Shown here piece after piece: positions 51,077 through 61,619 of a stretch of 64,000 nt of DNA. How positions within the stretch are numbered: the stretch's first letter is position 1; each line of letters begins with the position of its first letter. The notes beneath the pieces are model-generated. The model was not told the origin of the DNA. It did no database searches and saw only the letters and a program-made list of their open reading frames with translations. Made by a program: the position numbers and the translations under genes. Source of the DNA: Hyaloscypha bicolor E (lineage: Eukaryota > Ascomycota > Leotiomycetes > Helotiales > Hyaloscyphaceae); NCBI RefSeq assembly GCF_002865645.1, contig NW_020194585.1, forward strand, positions 992,001 through 1,056,000, in the 5' to 3' direction.

Positions 51077-52064
51077 ATGTCTGGAATGCACTCCCACGAC
51101 GGCGTTAACTTCCATGCTTCTCATGGTCACTCTCACGATCTCCCCGCCGCCGATCACGGCCATACCCATGAAGTCCTTGATGGGCCCGGGAGCTACATGG
51201 GCAGAGAGATGCCAATCATTGAGGGAAGAGACTGGTCTGAACGTGCTTTCACCGTTGGGATTGGAGGGTACGTAGCTCCTCTTGCCCGTTCGAAAGGATC
51301 CATCTCATTAAGGGCCGGGTTAATCACGTGCGAGGACATCACCCTCCCTCCCCCTTGCGCAATTATTGATAGCAATATCCTCATGCACGGGATGCCTTCT
51401 AAAGAGCATTCGTTGATAGTTATACAGTCCCGTCGGGTCAGGAAAGACGGCTCTGATGTTAGCCCTCTGCCTCGCACTCCGAGAGAAATACTCCATTGCA
51501 GCAGTGACGAATGATATCTTCACCCGCGAGGATGCCGAATTTCTGACAAAACACAAAGCCCTTCCTGCATCGCGCATTCGTGCCATAGAGACTGGAGGTT
51601 GTCCTCATGCTGCCGTTCGGGAAGACATCTCTGCCAACCTTGCCGCACTGGAAGACCTGCACCGCGAGTTCACAACTGACATCCTCCTGATAGAATCTGG
51701 AGGCGACAATTTAGCGGCGAATTATTCCAGAGAACTAGCTGATTACATCATCTACGTGATTGATGTCAGTGGTGGCGATAAGATTCCACGGAAAGGAGGA
51801 CCAGGCATAACGCAGAGCGATCTGCTGATTGTGAACAAGACCGATTTAGCCGAGGCTGTGGGTGCAGACTTGGATGTGATGGATAGAGATGCGAGGAAGA
51901 TGAGAGAAGGTGGGCCGACTGTTTTTGCGCAGGTCAAGAAGGGCAGGGGAGTCGATCATATTCTGGGTCTGATCGAGAGCGCATGGAAGGGCAGCGGTGC
52001 AGAGGCGGTCACTAAAGAGAGAGGTGGGCCCCATGCTACGGCTGGCTTGGATGAGCTGAAGTAG
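51077..52064 (+). CDS. ureG: urease accessory GTPase UreG
   Basis: Two exons, 51077-51267 and 51428-52064, with a 160-bp intron (GTACGT...TACAG), give 275 aa. The start has a strong context, CCCACCATG. UreG is the SIMIBI-class GTPase that delivers nickel to apo-urease with UreD and UreF. The N-terminus is His-rich ([21 protein letters not shown]), a likely metal reservoir. The P-loop GPVGSGKT is assembled across the splice junction. Family motifs follow: [28 protein letters not shown] with the Cys-Pro-His metal site, [10 protein letters not shown] and NKTDLA (guanine specificity). The length fits eukaryotic UreG, which is longer than the bacterial form because of this N-terminal extension. 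Confidence 0.97.
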
Positions 52065-52471
52065 ATTGCTTTTCGCTTTGGTATAGTTTGATATCGGGGC
52101 GGCTTTTTGGTGGGGATTCTGAGCAATAGCAAGCATTCCTTTGTGGCTAACGTTAACTTTATCTTGTTGGCTCCAAAATGTCTCCGAAGTCTGGGACCGG
52201 AGTTAATCTCAGGAGTAGCAGCAAGAATTGGCTTGCCCTAGTTCTTGATTTTCCGAGATCGTGAGGTGTGGACTGGCATTCCACTTCGCACCATCATTGC
52301 TTTTTGGACTGGAATATGCACTCACATTATATTCCTTCCGTGAGTCTCTCAATATCTCCCTTCCCCACCCAGTAATCTCACAGTCTTCCGAAACACCAGA
52401 ATAGCTTCGTTCTTCGTTCTTCTTTCGCTCACCCCTCAGTCTCAAGGACAACTTCTTTTCTAGATATCTCC

Positions 52472-54025
52472 ATGTCATCCACCCATTCCTCAAAAGCTAT
52501 GAACAACCGTCACATCAACCTCAATCAAATCGACTTAGATCTACACCGCCTCACCAATATCCAACTGGACACCATTCGTCAGAGTTATCCAGACAACGTT
52601 GCCGTGGGCGCTGAGTGGACCAGAAGACAGCCAGTTCGCCCTCTTTATATCACCCCAAAATCCACCGAGAACCATCTCATTACTCTCAACGGAATCGACC
52701 TCGATCTCCCCCACCTCACCGATATCCAATTCGACACCGTTCGGCGTGGCTGCCCTAACCATCCTGCTGTGAACGCCGAGTGGGAGCGTCGGCACCCCAG
52801 CCCTCCTGCTCCCGCGTATTACACCGCAGAGAACGAGATATCCGTACATCGAATCACTGCAATCGAAACGTATGCGTCAAGCTCTAGAAGCACTGATGCC
52901 TTTACAGACGAAATGGACTGGGAGCCCACGCAGTGGAAGCAGACAACACCTTCTGTGAGCCTCACCGCAGTCTCCCATATATGTCGCTGCCCTCCATGCA
53001 ACATTCTCGAGTCCCGACAACGACAGGAGAGATCATATTTCCGAGTTCGAGTTCGAGCGATTGCCGACCACCAAAGAGGAATCGAAGAAGAACTCGAAGA
53101 GGATTCGGAAGTCGATGGCGAGGGCAACCACAAGGCAAAGGGCATCAAATACCCTTACATTCTCGGGCCAATAGCAGACACTGTTTTCGAATCTCATTAC
53201 CTGCCAGGACCTCGCCTCAAAGATACGATTCGAGGAGACCCCATCGACCCCTTCGTCGGCTCAAGCGCCAATGGGTGCACTTATTCATCTCCAGAGAGCA
53301 CCGATTCCGAGCTCGAGGAACCTCGACTCTTCCCCATCTCTCCATCGCAAGCATTCACCCCGTTCCACATTACTCCCTGTTTCTCCCTCCAATACCTCCC
53401 CGCAGCTTCGCTCCCAGAAACCCGCCGTTCCTCACCCTCGAGACAAGAAGAGCGTTTCAACTTCGAGGACAGCGCCGAGAATGGTCCAGTGATGAATCCT
53501 TTTGGGATCACTTCACAAAGAAATTTGCCTCGTGGAAATGAAAAGACAAAAGAACATTCGTGGTTTCAAGAGCTTGCGGCGCAGAATGCTTTGTTTAGCG
53601 CTCTCCCGGTCTTTGATACTATTATCGAGTCGGATGTCCAAGATGAGGATGCCCCTGAGACTGCAATGAATTCTCCTGTTGAGCTGATTGTTCCCAGTGT
53701 CCCGTACATTTCAGATGGAGAAGGGGATGCGGATGAGGAGGACAATGCTGTGAAGATTAGCAGGGAGTTAGAGGATGTTCGTCTTGCGGAGGAGGATGAG
53801 TGGCAAGAAGAGGGAAGCTCTCATGCGACGGGTGAAGGTGGAGAGGCGGATGATGAGGATAGGAATTTTGAGTTTGGTGAGGAGGGGTATGTGTTTGTTA
53901 ATGGGAATGAACAGTCTGATACTGGTGGGTCGTGGAGCCTTTTGAGGACCTGGAATGGGACAGCGAGGAGAGGGAGCAGACGTCCTTCTTTAGTTGATGA
54001 AGAGAGTGAAGTCCGACCCTGGTAG
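52472..54025 (+). CDS. 517-aa acidic protein with duplicated N-terminal motif
   Basis: A single uninterrupted frame. I recognise no domain family. Residues 14-54 and 68-109 are two copies of one motif: L(N)(Q/G)IDLDL, then LT(N/D)IQ(L/F)DT(I/V)R, YP/CP, and AEW(T/E)RR(Q/H)P. Further on there is a CRCPPCN segment, an acidic run (EEELEEDSEVDGEG), a Ser/Pro-rich middle and a very acidic C-terminal third. No signal peptide or membrane segment is seen. The IDLDL...T...R...P spacing could be a small helical DNA- or protein-binding repeat. The ATG at 52472 is the first in frame and follows a pyrimidine-rich leader. Confidence 0.75.
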   Translation: MSSTHSSKAMNNRHINLNQIDLDLHRLTNIQLDTIRQSYPDNVAVGAEWTRRQPVRPLYITPKSTENHLITLNGIDLDLPHLTDIQFDTVRRGCPNHPAVNAEWERRHPSPPAPAYYTAENEISVHRITAIETYASSSRSTDAFTDEMDWEPTQWKQTTPSVSLTAVSHICRCPPCNILESRQRQERSYFRVRVRAIADHQRGIEEELEEDSEVDGEGNHKAKGIKYPYILGPIADTVFESHYLPGPRLKDTIRGDPIDPFVGSSANGCTYSSPESTDSELEEPRLFPISPSQAFTPFHITPCFSLQYLPAASLPETRRSSPSRQEERFNFEDSAENGPVMNPFGITSQRNLPRGNEKTKEHSWFQELAAQNALFSALPVFDTIIESDVQDEDAPETAMNSPVELIVPSVPYISDGEGDADEEDNAVKISRELEDVRLAEEDEWQEEGSSHATGEGGEADDEDRNFEFGEEGYVFVNGNEQSDTGGSWSLLRTWNGTARRGSRRPSLVDEESEVRPW

Positions 54026-55294
54026 ATGGTGAGAGTTATGGACAGTGGAGGAGTTGGTATGGGGACCCTGTTTATTCATATCTTGCTTCGGGATGCGCGG
54101 TGTTACTGGGTATGGTTATTCCCTTGGACTCGGAATGGAGGTGTGAAAGGTATAAGAATTAGCAGTGAGAGACTCTATGTCTGCTCACCATTTTATGCAT
54201 CCATAAAAGTGGATCACGCGTGGTGCTCCTCAAGCCACATCTGTCAGTCCTTCACGCTGTCTACCTATTGTAGAGATCTCGCTCCAAAATTGCCGAGTAG
54301 CGTGTCAGTCAACGAGAAGATGGTAAAGTGGAAAGAGCCATCAAGAGGACGAGCAACTTCGATTTGGCTACCCATTGTTGCCGTGATTCGCGTGTAAAAA
54401 TCAGGGGTCGTCTCTGATTCCTTTTCCGATGTGTAGCGAGAGTAGATAGAGCGCAGTACCACTTTGCAACATGTCGGTGTGTTCTCGGCCTTCCTGAGGA
54501 TGATGAAGTAAGGAAAGCTTCAAAGATACAACAAGATAAGCAGTGATCTAGAAGTACATCTGCATAACGACGACTCTGGAGCAGTCCAAAGCAGGAGGAC
54601 CCTGCTGCTTGAATATAGATTAACTTACCGCTCTAGCTTTCGGCCAATGATAGCGGCCTTTGCTTCAGAGTATTGTCCACTTTTTAGATACTCAAACCTT
54701 GGTTTATAGATAACGCGTTTCCCCGCATAAAGCTCCCCAGATCCACTTTAGATTGGGTCGTCATGCGTAAGCCACATACGCCTCGATGCCGGCAGGCCAG
54801 GAGTCATAGCTGTAGGGTTTTGTCGGCGAGAGATATCGCGTTCCCTCTTGGCAATTTTCGAAATCTCGAAAAGAGAGACTTAGTTAGAGCTAATGGGCGT
54901 GTACGTGGAACAAAAACTGAATACTAAAGATGCGTTTTGCTTTTGCACCATAGAGAAGCTCGGCTCCCTGATGCTCCCGCGACCCGTCGATTTGACGGTC
55001 TAGAAGAAAGAACAAACGCCTTCTTGCTATGAAGGGAAAATTGGCCACAACTACTTGTCGAGGGTAATGAATATCAAGAGATGTTTTTATGGAGTACTGG
55101 GAGCTTTCGACCTTGTCGACTAGACTAACTATATGCAAGGCCTAAATGATAGCATGTGGAAACGTCACGTCCAAGACTGAAAAACTCAAAATCGCTCTGT
55201 ATTTCTTTCTCCAAAATGCTGCGCGCAACAATTTATCTCATCCCACAATCCCAGGAAACCGGTACGCCAAAACAGATCCACCGCGATGCTGGCT
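54026..55294. other. intergenic, nothing recognised
   Basis: About 1.27 kb between the 3' ends of the acidic-protein gene (plus) and sec17 (minus). Short frames (54026-54397 plus, 54890-55138 minus) show no family resemblance. Confidence 0.5.
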
Positions 55295-56334
55295 TCACGA
55301 GAAGTCTTCGCCGCCTTCCTCGATAGCATTCTTGATCCTCAACAAGATAGTCGTCTTCCACTTATCAAGCTTGCTCATCTGGTCGTACAAGAACAGCTTC
55401 TCCGCAAACGCTTCCTGGTCACCTGCCTCTACTTGCTCTGTAAGATCAACGAGTAGCTGATGCTCTCTTGTGCTTGGAAATGTTGGGTCCATATCTCTGT
55501 ATTTCTCTAGTGCTCTATTCGTGGCCACCATATCTCCAACTGCCAGATGGCAGAGGCCAGCTTTCAGGAAATAGTCTTTGACTGACCACTTCATGAGGTT
55601 GTTTGAGACCGAGGAAGCGGAGACTTTCTCGAAATTCTCGATCGCTTTGTAATAATCCCCGTCGAGGGCAGCAAGGTCTCCAACCTTGAGGTAAAGCTTG
55701 TTTGCCAGCCTGTATTTCCGTTAGATATGCCACCCAACAACATTGCAATGTACGTACGCTTCAGCATTGTCGCTCTCAAACCAACTGGCAGCCAACTCAT
55801 AACTCTCGATAGCCTTCTTCTGGTCTCCGATCTCAACTTCGTAACACTCTGCCAAGTTCTGCTTGTGTGTAGCTGCTCTCCTGAAATTGCCCTTCGCTGT
55901 GTAGTGGTTGATAGCAACGTCAAGACATCGTGCAGCGTCTAATGGATCCGTCTTCCTGTAGACTTTGAATGCTTCCGTGAGGGTATTAGCAGCATCGTCT
56001 GGTTCGCTCAATTTGTTTGTCTGTATCTCAGCGGCACGCTCAAATGCTTGACCGGCTTCTTTGTCTGGTGGCCTCGTCAGCTCCAACCTTGACAGGATTC
56101 TGGGAGTGGTTGCGCACTCTGCTTCTGCATGCGGAACGCATTCGCAGCTTGTGTGTATAGGTCTGCTGCGTTCTCCCACTTCTCTTGTCGCCCCCCAAAT
56201 AGACTGAATCCGCCACCAGCACCGGATGCTGCTTTGTCTGCCTTGCTGGATATCAATATTTTGGCTTATCGGGCAGCCGGATTGCGGGGTAGAATGCGCA
56301 CCTTTTGCAGTAGAGCGCGAGGGTCCTGCGCCAT
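55295..56334 (-). CDS. sec17: alpha-SNAP Sec17
   Basis: Four minus-strand exons, 56302-56334, 56118-56241, 55758-56058 and 55295-55709, with introns of 60, 59 and 48 bp. The total is 873 nt or 290 aa, matching the usual 290-295. The protein binds SNARE complexes and recruits Sec18/NSF to take them apart after membrane fusion. It starts MAQDPRALLQKADKAASGAG, followed by the hallmark FSLFGGRQEKWENAADLYTQ and the TPR-like helical pairs AGQAFERAAEIQ, NTLTEAFKVYRKTDP, AARCLDVAINHY and AATHKQNLAECYE. The C-terminus, DKWKTTILLRIKNAIEEGG, carries the Leu needed to stimulate NSF in known homologues. The very short first exon of 11 codons is easy to miss. Confidence 0.97.
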
Positions 56335-56593
56335 ATTTTCTGTGATATTAGGAGCTGTAGAAACTTGAGGCAACGGGGAATCTGTTCAGAATGTATGAGC
56401 TGGCGTTGTGGTTGAGTTTGGAGTTTGACATGTGTCCAGAGGTCCAAGTTAGCCACCCTCTGACGAAGTTCGCCTGCAGCTCTTCACCAGCACTAGCGCC
56501 ATGCCTGAGATCTCACTCACAACTTCAAGTCATCTGCTAATTGCGGAGCTCGCAAGCAGCAATTGATAGCATTGCTCGCCATTCGAGCCCAAG
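56335..56593. promoter_or_regulatory. bidirectional promoter sec17 / gta3
   Basis: Only 259 bases separate the divergent start codons of sec17 (minus) and gta3 (plus), so the two genes probably share promoter elements. I see no TATA box of note. Confidence 0.6.
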
Positions 56594-57190
56594 ATGTCTG
56601 GTTTTATATGTTCGCGTTGTCGCTCGTCTCTTCGGAGAGTTTTGCGCGCCCAGTCACGATCCATCAATAGCTCCGTCCGCAACTCCAGCCCCGAACCTCT
56701 TCGCAACAAGCTTGTTGACATCGATGCTCTCCTCTCTAAACCCACCTGGTCCGTCCGTTCGCTCCTCCCAGATCCCGATGCCCCTCCATCAGAAGAAATC
56801 ACTCCCGCAAAACTACACCACCTACTTCGTCTCTCCGCGCTTCCCCTTCCAAAATCGCTGGTTGAAGAGGCTGAAATGCTGAAAACGTTACATTCACAAC
56901 TACATTTTGTGAAGGATATTCAGAAGGTGGATACAGAGGGCGTAGAGCCGTTACGGAGTATCAGGGATGAAACGGAGGAGGGGGTCAAGGAGATTACTAT
57001 TGGGATGGAGGACTTGAAGCAGGCGTTTGAGAAGGAGGAGATTAAGGGAAGGAATAGGAGGCCCAGAAGGAGGAGAGGATATATGGTGGATGCACAGGGG
57101 GTAGAGGATTGGGATGTTTTGGGGACGGCGGGAGAGAAGGTTGAGCTGGCTGGAGGGAAGTATTTTGTCGTTAGGAGTGGGAAGGAATAA
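56594..57190 (+). CDS. gta3: Gta3/GatC-like mitochondrial amidotransferase subunit
   Basis: One exon, 198 aa. The N-terminus MSGFICSRCRSSLRRVLRAQ is Arg/Ser-rich without acidic residues, as in mitochondrial presequences. Residues about 67-120 form a GatC-type domain: ITPAKLHHLLRLSALPLPKS, then EEAEMLKTLHSQLHFVKDIQ and VDTEGVEPLRSIRDE. The C-terminal third is basic (GRNRRPRRRR) and ends with WDVLGTAGEKVELAGGKYFV. This layout is that of fungal Gta3, the GatC-like subunit that helps convert Glu-tRNA(Gln) to Gln-tRNA(Gln) in mitochondria. Confidence 0.85.
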   Translation: MSGFICSRCRSSLRRVLRAQSRSINSSVRNSSPEPLRNKLVDIDALLSKPTWSVRSLLPDPDAPPSEEITPAKLHHLLRLSALPLPKSLVEEAEMLKTLHSQLHFVKDIQKVDTEGVEPLRSIRDETEEGVKEITIGMEDLKQAFEKEEIKGRNRRPRRRRGYMVDAQGVEDWDVLGTAGEKVELAGGKYFVVRSGKE

Positions 57191-57557
57191 TTATACCCCG
57201 ACAGAAATGTAAGAGATGGAAAACACAAAGTAAATGGCCTCTCATACCGGGTGTTGAGGAGGTCGTAACAGTTTATCTTGAATTGCTCTATCTTGGATAT
57301 CGTGTGCTCGTTTCATCGTGTGTCGAAGTTGACCAAAAAAGTAGCGCTCACTTCTGATGTCCCACGTCAACTTGGACATCTCATTGCTGCCCTGCCGTTC
57401 TTCCCTTTCGAAATGTTCCCTCAATCTATCGTACAATCCACGTCTACCCCTTTCAAATGTCTTTAGAAGTTTTAGAACATTCAGGTCCTAAATGTCTAGC
57501 ATGACTTGGGACGTCGAAAATCAGTGCCGCTTTTCTGTCCACTGCGAGCATGTATTG
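57191..57557. other. convergent 3' region
   Basis: Lies between the stop codons of gta3 (plus) and the DUF726 gene (minus). Nothing beyond short chance frames. Confidence 0.5.
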
Positions 57558-59774
57558 TTACTTTCCAAGATGCAATTTCTCCGCCGCTCTCTCCATCAAG
57601 GTCTGGTCCGTTTTCTTCTTAACCTCCTTCTCCATCTCTGCTGCTTCGGCCTCTGGATCGACCTCCACTCCTCTCTTCTTTTCTTCTTCCTTCTTTTCCT
57701 GTTCCTCAAGCAAAGCCAAAGTTTCTTCTTCTCTTGCTACCTCCTCAACATCTATGTCCTCGAACCCAATCTTCTCTAAGATTGATCCTACAAGATACTG
57801 ATAGCGCAAATGACCGCTCACCATCTCAGAGACATCGACATTCTCTATTCCTTTGACATCTTGAGCGTCTTGTAATCCGGCAACGCCATACTGAATGGCA
57901 CTTGTCCGAAATAAAAATGCTAGAATATAATCATTCTTTGAGTAGACATTAATAAGCCGTCCTGCAACGACGCTCCTCATTGCCCTCCAATCGGCAGCGT
58001 CGCTTGGAGCAGGCGTTCCTATCAGAACAGCGGAATCCACCAGACCGAAAGCTCGACGCTCTGCCAGGCTCATGAGGCAGGAATATATGAGCCTCGCGCC
58101 TAAGGAATAGCCGATTAATGTCACTGGCCTTTCTCCTTGTGCTTTGTTGATCAGAGCATCCGCGAGGATCAAACCAGCTTTATCGGCGCGGTTTTTTGCA
58201 ACAGAGAACGGATTATCCACGACCTTGGAAACCTTCAAGAGGGCTACGGGCCACAAAGCCTCCATCAAACTGGCAAATATCGTTCGAGCAATGATTTCCT
58301 TCTTAGCAACAGTCCAGGCAGCGCTCTTGACGACGGATTCCATCGAACTCCCCAACTTGGTCAATGCTTCTAATTCCCATCTCAGAGCAAAGACTTCACT
58401 CTGGCGCCCCAAGGCTCTCCATGGAGTGATTATGTCTTCTTTTTGAGTAAGCCAACCACTTATCCCCACAGTAACCCTTAGTCGCCGGTCCTCAGGTTTC
58501 TGTTCGTGATGTCGAGAGCCTTTCAAAGGCAAGAATGCGAAGTCCTCCACCTCCTTGGCGTATGCATCCATCATCTTCCCAGTCATTCTACCACCGTAAG
58601 CTCCAAACAGACTGCCCACGATAACGCCACTTTCAGCCAGAGCTCCGAGTAATCCTGCCGCTGTCGTGGCACCTAAGCCAAGGCCTCCCATGATTGTCCC
58701 AATAGCCCCGGCAACCACTACAACGAATCAGCAAGATATTTCTTTGGGAGGGGGGGAGCTGGGAGCATGTCTCATGTTCTCAATCAGTGAAATAGGGAGC
58801 TCGGGGCATTGGTCAAAGAAATAGGTTGGTTACAGGGGGCAGCTAGTCCTCCAGTGACACCTATAATCGCCGCACCAGCCACCCCTGCGAGTCCCACTTT
58901 CCATCTTCGAGCGACTTTGTTCTCCTCAGTTCGTTTGTGTGCTTCCTCAGTCCCTGACATGTGCTTAGCTGCTTCAAGTAGACCTTGTGCAACCTTGACT
59001 TCATCTTCCGTGAGAATGTGCAGTGGGAGATGCAAGGAAGAGCTAATATGTAGCAACAGCACCCGAGAGTGGGCCACATAATGCTCGAGAGACAATAACA
59101 ATAGCAACATAGCATGTAAAAGGAGTATTCGTCGATCTTTTGGTAGGCTTACGAGGGAGGTAGAGGTGGGGCGGTATAATTCAATTAGAGCAGCATCAGC
59201 TTCCTCAATATTGGTATTTGACCCTGGTTCAATCTTTAGTCGAGTTCTGACAGTACCTGGAGAACCACTAATGGGAATGCACTCAGGACTCACGGATGAC
59301 TTTTGGCTCTGCGGGCGCCGACGAGTCGGTAGTTGTTGCTGCAGTTGCCTTCTCCTTCTTTTCTGCAACCACCTCTTTTGGGCTGTTCACCACTGCTCCT
59401 ACCCTGGAGATGACAGATTTTCGCCACTTGTCGAAGAAATCCAAATATGCATTCTTCAGCTCGAGCATTTTTGGAGCACTCAATTCTTTTTCGCGCCTTT
59501 CTCTAAGCTTACGTGCCTTCTCTTCATCTTCAGTCTCCTTGTGAGGCTTGCTATCTTCAATGTTGGGGTTTTTGTCTGTCACATGCAGAGCTTGCTGTGG
59601 TGTATTTGCAGAAGTAATTGAGGCATCGAAAGTGTCGGTAATGTGCTTGCGCATGACCTCCGTGATGTTCGCGATAAGTAGCGTCAACTCGACCTGCTCC
59701 TCAGTTGAAAGGATTGCGCTGAGATCTGCTTCAGGGTCTGGAGCGGACTCAGTTTTTCCATCTGGGGGAGCCAT
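57558..59774 (-). CDS. DUF726/TMCO4-family alpha/beta hydrolase-like membrane protein
   Basis: Three minus-strand exons, 59294-59774, 58834-59256 and 57558-58717 (introns of 37 and 116 bp). The total is 2064 nt or 687 aa, and all phases close. The start is MAPPDGK. The N-terminal third is helical and charged. A hydrophobic stretch spans the second intron (GLAGVAGAAIIGVTGGLAAP, then LVAGAIGTIMGGLGLGATTA and AGLLGALAES), typical of the family. The hydrolase part has VTVGISGWL, the nucleophile elbow VTLIGYSLGAR (GxSxG with Ser) and SAVLIGTPAP; the C-terminus is a charged coiled coil. Relatives are human TMCO4 and yeast Mil1. The enzymatic substrate is not established. The 37-bp intron is unusually short, so exon 1/2 might be joined slightly differently. 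Confidence 0.9.
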
Positions 59775-60854
59775 AGTGGAGAGTGGTCGTGGTCGGGAAA
59801 TATTGTGCCAAGACAGAAAGTTGTCGACAATCGCGAGGGGTTCCTGAAGATAACGTTCGTCTTTGGTCTCCCTGCATAGACCCACTTTTAATTGGCGAGT
59901 CAATCACACGCCTGCAGTGGGGGGAAGGGCGGCACCGGATTCTCAATGGCCCAGTCGAATTTGAACAATTAGTTCGACTTTTAACATACTAAACCTTCCG
60001 AGACAATTAGAAGGGTTGACTAGACTCTGAATGCAAAACAGTAAGAGGAAACATTTGGAGAGACGGTATCTAAAATGTTCCACCTAGCTCGGAAACAATC
60101 CAGAATAAGCGTTACTTGTGTTGTTCACAGTGAGAGAGATTAAGGGATAATTTTGGCCCCAGCCACGCCGATATCTTAGCCATGTGAGAAAATACTGAGT
60201 TGCAAATGGAGTACCGTAGCGACTGCCCATAAATTTGTTTTCCAGGGAATGTATGGGGCTCCAGCCCGACCATCGAATTCAAATACTAGGCAGGCAAGTA
60301 ACTGAACTGTATGCTCAGGATTGAGATCGAGACATTCATGGGCAATTGTCAAAGGAATGACTTCATTCTGTTCATTGGAAAGGAAAAGGTCAGATACCCC
60401 GGCACAGAAGCATCTACAGATGCTACAATTTGGACTTCCAGAATCGTCTCCAAGTGCGGGGTGACAGAACAACCCAAAACTAGTCCCAGGGGCGAACAAT
60501 ATCCAACATCTACTCTGTATAGGTACTATCGACAGTCAAATCTTTCAGCATTTGCAGCCTTTAACCTGGCCAACAGTCCCTCAAGTTGGACCCAATATCA
60601 GTATAGCCTTGTACCTCCTCATTGCAGTAAAACAAGAGTCCCTAGCTTTTGACAGTTTCGTGATTGTATTGCCGTCATCTCAGCTTGGACCTTGGTCTTT
60701 AAAAGGCGATTTGACATGGTTAAATGGCTTCTGACAACCGCGGCGGTGTCCTCGAAGGTCGCAACGGTATTTCTGTCCCCGAGAGGAATCGGCTCTGCCT
60801 TTTCCTGGCAGATTCAAAGATATGCTGCGCTACCGCGCTCTTGACCGCAACGTC
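59775..60854. other. intergenic, nothing firm
   Basis: The upstream region of the DUF726 gene lies at its left edge. A minus frame at 60176-60499 reads LNPEHTVQLLACLVFEFDGR, with a further hydrophobic stretch, but I could not tie it to a family or exon structure. Confidence 0.45.
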
Positions 60855-61342
60855 TCAAGTATTAGCCTCCTTTGAATCTTTGCTAATCTTCGTTGCTTCG
60901 ATTCGAGGATGCAGGTCTGTGGAGTCCTTGATTGCCGCATTCTCAGACTTCGACCACAGACTGATATTTGGCCACCAAGAGCTTGATGGTTGAATTGGCT
61001 TCAGGGCAGCTTCGGTTGCTGAGATTCGGCTCGCTGCATTCTCGGCCTCTCGTATGACTTTGGCGTCGCCTTCTTTGGCTTGATGCTCAACATCTAGAAG
61101 TTGTCTACTTATTGCGTCAATCTTGGGCCTGCCATGATTGAACGAGAAAGTCTACTTTGCCAAATTGTCCTTCTCTTCCTGTTTTGCTGCAAGGAGGGGC
61201 TGAAAGACCCAAATCCCTATGCAGTGTAAGCTATCTCTTTTCTTCGCAGTCATTTTACGAGTATCAGATCAGACCACTCACCATTAACGATTCCGACGCT
61301 GGTGGCTAGAAATAGCGGAAGCACACCGCGGATTTTGCTCAT
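60855..61342 (-). pseudogene. small membrane-anchored protein with in-frame TAG
   Basis: Exon 1 is 61282-61342 and exon 2 starts at 61216, after a 65-bp intron. The N-terminus MSKIRGVLPLFLATSVGIVN, followed by GIWVFQPLLAAKQEEK, looks like a signal anchor. A TAG at 61152-61154 would end the protein at 41 aa. The same frame then continues open for 98 codons with ordinary composition (for example IDAISRQLLDVEHQAKEGDA and SSSWWPNISLWSKSEN) to a TGA at 60855-60857. Either a CAG-to-TAG type change split a protein of about 140 aa, or the 41-aa form is real, or a 27-base segment (GTAGAC...GGCAG) is spliced out, which keeps frame but would be exceptionally short. I do not recognise the family. Confidence 0.5.
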
Positions 61343-61619
61343 TGTCCTTGGATAATCTTGATCCACCAGATCCTCCTGTTGTTTGTTGATTATTTTGGTT
61401 GAACACGGATGTTCACAAATAATCGACTAGGATCCTCGGTATAACTTCGGAAGACCCTGTACATACCCCACATATTAGGTAACCAGTCGCGTCGACCCAC
61501 CACCCTTCCCAAAGTCGCGTTAACTGTCGAAGCAAGGCAAAATTCCAAGGACGGCTTTGACACAACTTCGGGACGTCGCATATCGGTCCAGCTTATATCT
61601 AGCATGCTATTCGGAATTC
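61343..61619. promoter_or_regulatory. bidirectional promoter region before mus7
   Basis: A 277-base gap between the divergent starts of the small gene (minus) and mus7 (plus). Confidence 0.5.

Noticed and set aside
52933..53541. 202-codon plus frame and several minus frames over the acidic-protein gene
   Set aside because: Arg/Pro/Ser-rich shadows in other frames of the 517-codon ORF, which alone has a good start and full length.
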